A stretch of DNA of 52,628 bases, taken from positions 1 to 52,628 of the forward strand of contig NZ_BCQQ01000039.1 of NCBI RefSeq assembly GCF_001552155.1, given 5' to 3'. Both the position numbers and the translations under genes were made by a program. The notes under the pieces were generated by a model. That model worked only from the letters and a program-made list of their open reading frames with translations. It did not search any database and was not told the origin of the DNA. Below are positions 50,219 to 52,628 of the stretch, piece by piece. How positions within the stretch are numbered: position 1 is the stretch's first letter; the number at the start of each line of letters is the position of its first letter. Origin of the DNA: Actinomadura formosensis NBRC 14204 (GTDB lineage Bacteria; Actinomycetota; Actinomycetes; Streptosporangiales; Streptosporangiaceae).

Positions 50219-50925
50219 GCGTGGACACCACCCGGCAGCAGGTGCCGGTCCCTCACGGAAGGCTGCCGCTCGGCGTCCACCTGCTCGCGTTCAGCCTGTT
50301 CGCGATGGGCAGTGCGGAGTTCCTGCTGGCCGGGACCCTGCCGGCGATCGCCGACGACCTGAAGATCAGCCTGTCCTCCGCCGGCGCGCTGATCTCGGCA
50401 TTCGCCGTCGGTGTCGTGATCGGCGGGCCTCCCTTCGCCATCATGACGCTGCGCTGGCCGCGACGCACCACGCTGGTGACCGCTCAGGTCGTCTTCGCCG
50501 TCTCGGTGACGGCCGGCCTTCTGACCGGGAGTTACGCGGTGCTCCTGGCCACCCGTTTCGTCTGCGGCCTCGCCTATGCGGGGTACTGGGCGGTCGCAGC
50601 GGTCACCGCGACCGGCCTCGTCCCCCCTGGCCGCACCGCACGCGCCTCCGGAGTCGTCGTCAGCGGCCTCAGCCTGGCGATGATCGCCGGTGGCCCGGCG
50701 GGCGCGCTGCTCAGTCACTTCACCGGATGGCGGGGCGGGTTCTGGGGCGTGGTCGCCCTGAACGCCGGCGCGGGCCTCACGTCCGTCACCTGGATCGGCG
50801 CCGTCCTGGCCGCGGCCGTGGTGCCGGCCGTCCTGCTCGACCGGGCGGTCTCTCGCCGCCCGGTCGCAGATGACGGTGGACGAGGCCGGTTCGCCGGGCT
50901 GAGCCCGAGGTCTCCGCCGGTGTAG
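50215..50925 (+). CDS. Truncated MFS drug-efflux-type transporter
   Basis: The 236-residue membrane protein begins like Cml/CmlR-type efflux MFS proteins: FAMGSAEFLLAGTLPAIADDL for helix 1, then GALISAFAVGVVIGGPPF, RFVCGLAYAGYWAVAAVTAT and GWRGGFWGVVAL. The usual length is near 400 residues with 12 helices; only about 6-7 are present. After FWGVVAL comes GAGLTSVTWIGAVLAAAVVPAVLL, which resembles the last helix of the full-length family, as if the middle had been deleted in frame. The product may be inactive or a half transporter. It overlaps the oxidoreductase gene by 4 nt. Confidence 0.72.
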   Translation: MSVDTTRQQVPVPHGRLPLGVHLLAFSLFAMGSAEFLLAGTLPAIADDLKISLSSAGALISAFAVGVVIGGPPFAIMTLRWPRRTTLVTAQVVFAVSVTAGLLTGSYAVLLATRFVCGLAYAGYWAVAAVTATGLVPPGRTARASGVVVSGLSLAMIAGGPAGALLSHFTGWRGGFWGVVALNAGAGLTSVTWIGAVLAAAVVPAVLLDRAVSRRPVADDGGRGRFAGLSPRSPPV

Positions 50926-51106
50926 ACGTCCGTCCGGACGTCGGCGGTGGCGGCCCGATGACGGCTGGGGATGGTGCGAGGCTGTACTCGAACCGGCGGG
51001 TCAGCGGAGGCCAACCCGTTCGGCGAGCGCCGCACCGGCGACCTCGTCTCGGGAGGAAAAGGGATGAGTGCCGTGACGTCGCCGGTCCGGCTCGTCGCGA
51101 GCGGCG

Positions 51107-52147
51107 TCACCCGCGCGGCGGCTGAGCAGCGGGCTCGAACCGTTCCCCGGCGGTGGACGCGGCCGGCCGGAACGCGTGCAGTCTCCGGGCCGCGAACACG
51201 ACCAGGGCAACGGTGCCTGAAGCCAGCACAACGTTCATGACGTAGTCACCCGTGGTCTTGGGGCCCGACTCCGGCTGCATCCCGAACCCCATCCAGGCAT
51301 AGGTCAGCACCGCGCCCGTGGCGAGAGCAAGGCGATGAGCACGGCTCCAGTTCCGCTGCCGCGACCAGCGGCCGACCACGATGATCGTGACGGCGATCAC
51401 CACTGCAACCGCCGCGGCGCTCCACCATCCGGGCAGGTCGGCCGTGCACGAGAACGCGCCACCCGCGACGAAGGCGACGACGCCGACGATCCACGGCTTC
51501 GGGGCGATGCCGGCGAGCCGCGACGCGGGTGGACGGCGGAACGCCACGATGACCAGTGCCACAATCGCGGCCGCGGTGCCGAGCAACTGCACGGGCGCGG
51601 CGAGGAACCGCTCGTCCTGGTAGCCGCCCCAGGCGACGAGAGCCGAGCCGGTGGCGAAGATGACCGCGGTGACGCTCAGGCCGGTCCGGCCCAGCCACGG
51701 TGTCTCCGCCCGGTCAGGCACGAAAGCCTCCACCAGCGCGATACCGACGTTCGTACTCCATACCGCGTGCATCGTCAGGACACCGAGGGTCAGCCAGCCG
51801 CCCATCCCGAGCACGGGAATGTAGGTGTCGCCCATCTCGTCGTGCCCGGCGTAGTACCGGTTGAAGAGCATCTGGTCCGCCAGGCCCTCCTCTACGAGCC
51901 CGTAGGCCACGCCGAGGATCAGCATCGTCGTCGGCCCGCGCCCGGCCCTCCGGGTCACTTCCCGGATGAGCAGGGCGCCGCCGCCGTACATTGGGGCGAG
52001 GATGGGCAGGAAGAACGGCAGTTGCGTGTACGCGAGGTTCCCCAGCAGCAGTTCTCCGACCGTCGGCGCGAGGAGGAACAGCGCTATGGCGGGAGCGGCA
52101 CGCCGGCTTCGCCGCAACCGGATCCCGCCCGTGTTCGGCCCGCTCAT
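51107..52147 (-). CDS. Polytopic membrane protein of unknown function
   Basis: The 346-residue protein starts at the ATG at 52147 behind GGAG (MSGPNTGGIRLRRSRRAAP) and has about nine hydrophobic segments. A conserved-looking loop, GVAYGLVEEGLADQMLFNRYY, carries two acidic residues near a membrane segment, and YIPVLGMGG follows. The double Glu recalls CPBP proteases, but the other CPBP motifs are missing. It overlaps the upstream small membrane gene by 4 nt (ATGA). Function not recognised. Confidence 0.75.
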   Translation of the reverse strand: MSGPNTGGIRLRRSRRAAPAIALFLLAPTVGELLLGNLAYTQLPFFLPILAPMYGGGALLIREVTRRAGRGPTTMLILGVAYGLVEEGLADQMLFNRYYAGHDEMGDTYIPVLGMGGWLTLGVLTMHAVWSTNVGIALVEAFVPDRAETPWLGRTGLSVTAVIFATGSALVAWGGYQDERFLAAPVQLLGTAAAIVALVIVAFRRPPASRLAGIAPKPWIVGVVAFVAGGAFSCTADLPGWWSAAAVAVVIAVTIIVVGRWSRQRNWSRAHRLALATGAVLTYAWMGFGMQPESGPKTTGDYVMNVVLASGTVALVVFAARRLHAFRPAASTAGERFEPAAQPPRG

Positions 52148-52386
52148 TCGGATTTCTCCGGAAAGCGTCGTTTCTTCGCCACATCGAGCCAGATGATCAG
52201 TGTGGCACTGAAGACGATGACACCGGCCGACGCGATCCACCAGAAGGGGCTCGGCAGGTACATGGGCAGGCAGAGGAAGCTGCTGTCCCAGCCGAGAGCT
52301 TTGTTGATGAACGGCCGGACACCCTCGATGACGCCGAGGAAGAGCAACAGTCCCGACAGGCGATCGTAAGACTTTGAATCCTTCAT
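52144..52386 (-). CDS. Small two-helix membrane protein
   Basis: The 80-residue product (MKDSKSYDRLSGLLLFLGVIEG start) has hydrophobic segments at about residues 10-24 and 45-66 and a basic C-terminal KKRRFPEKSE. It is coupled by ATGA to the large membrane protein and may be its partner. The ribosome site is weak. An in-frame ATG at 52500 would add a hydrophilic, Cys-containing N-terminus and is less convincing. Confidence 0.6.
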   Translation of the reverse strand: MKDSKSYDRLSGLLLFLGVIEGVRPFINKALGWDSSFLCLPMYLPSPFWWIASAGVIVFSATLIIWLDVAKKRRFPEKSE

Positions 52387-52600
52387 GACTACGATCGTGC
52401 CGAGCCGGTGCCCCTGTCGATAGCGACAATGGTCTAGGGCGAGCGGTCCATCGGTCGAGTGGGGGCCGTTCTTCTTACTCTTCGAGCAGCCGACACCCAC
52501 CAGATGCGAGCTGGTCCCGGGCCGACGGTCAACACTGTGCCGATGTGTCTTCGGCGTCGCAAGAACGGCGGGAGCGACAGTAAAACCCTAGAAATGAGAA

Positions 52601-52626
52601 GGGCCCCGCCGGTAACGGCGGGGCCC
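52601..52626 (-). terminator. Terminator at the right edge, for a minus-strand gene beyond the window
   Basis: GGGCCCCGCCG and CGGCGGGGCCC form a perfect 11-bp stem with a GTAA loop. Read on the minus strand it is followed by TTCTCATTTC, a T-rich tail. It most likely ends a gene or RNA lying to the right of the window. Confidence 0.65.
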
Positions 52627-52628
52627 CT

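Noticed and set aside
50971..51240. 89-codon plus-strand frame after the MFS gene
   Set aside because: No ribosome site or domain, Arg/Pro-rich, and its end overlaps the opposite-strand membrane protein gene. The stretch 50926-51106 appears to be non-coding.

Overview
The window is very GC-rich, densely coding actinobacterial chromosome. GTG/TTG starts, 1-4 nt gene overlaps, a lexA / LysM (yneA-like) / nrdR / nrdJ block, a DUF4192 protein, DUF1707 and a tmsA-tmsB-like pair for 10-methyl fatty acids all fit a filamentous actinomycete. Actinomadura or a related Thermomonosporaceae member is my best guess, but this is inference without a database search. I see no insertion sequence, phage gene, tRNA, rRNA or CRISPR array. 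No gene-free stretch exceeds 300 bases.

Layout, left to right. 1-2103: end of a proline-rich protein, a small conserved protein and a LamB/YcsF (5-oxoprolinase subunit A) gene. 2184-8420: a membrane-anchored tandem-AAA ATPase, divergent from an ABC-2 exporter plus DesK/DesR-like two-component operon. 8535-14123: RNase HII, a HhH-GPD-like protein, a double TerD protein with a proline-rich linker, a lipoate-ligase-like protein, an OsmC/Ohr-like peroxidase and a DoxX membrane protein. 14216-15171: a toxin-antitoxin pair with its operator. 15262-20142: NrdJ, NrdR (tandem NrdR boxes), a LysM cell-division-inhibitor-like protein and LexA (three SOS-box-like sites). 20198-23455: leuS behind what looks like a leucine attenuator, then a zinc-ribbon protein.

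23581-31912 is rich in lipid metabolism: an acyl-CoA ligase, a CYP124/125-like P450, a class III aminotransferase, an epoxide-hydrolase-like enzyme, a cyclopropane synthase-like methyltransferase and its FAD oxidoreductase. 32111-41849: DUF1707 protein, polysaccharide deacetylase, DUF4192 protein, DinG-type helicase, alanine-type aminotransferase and a MacB/FtsX-like ABC exporter. 42052-44637: a TetR regulator, an AurF-type diiron oxygenase and a short-chain dehydrogenase, probably one unit. 44644-52386: regulatory and accessory genes, namely a SpoIIE-type phosphatase, DUF523, an HTH regulator with a PLD-like C-terminus and repeated palindromes, a HATPase, an XRE-cupin regulator facing a thioredoxin-reductase-like enzyme and a shortened MFS transporter, and two unknown membrane proteins.

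The most original signals are: (1) the toxin-antitoxin pair at 14216-15054, whose antitoxin looks like a Phd-type DNA-binding domain joined to a HicB-like domain and whose toxin looks like an enlarged HicA; (2) the leader peptide with three consecutive Leu codons plus terminator hairpin ahead of leuS; (3) the AurF-like/SDR/TetR unit; and (4) the HTH-PLD regulator with its 19-bp palindromes facing a small protein and an anti-sigma-like ATPase.
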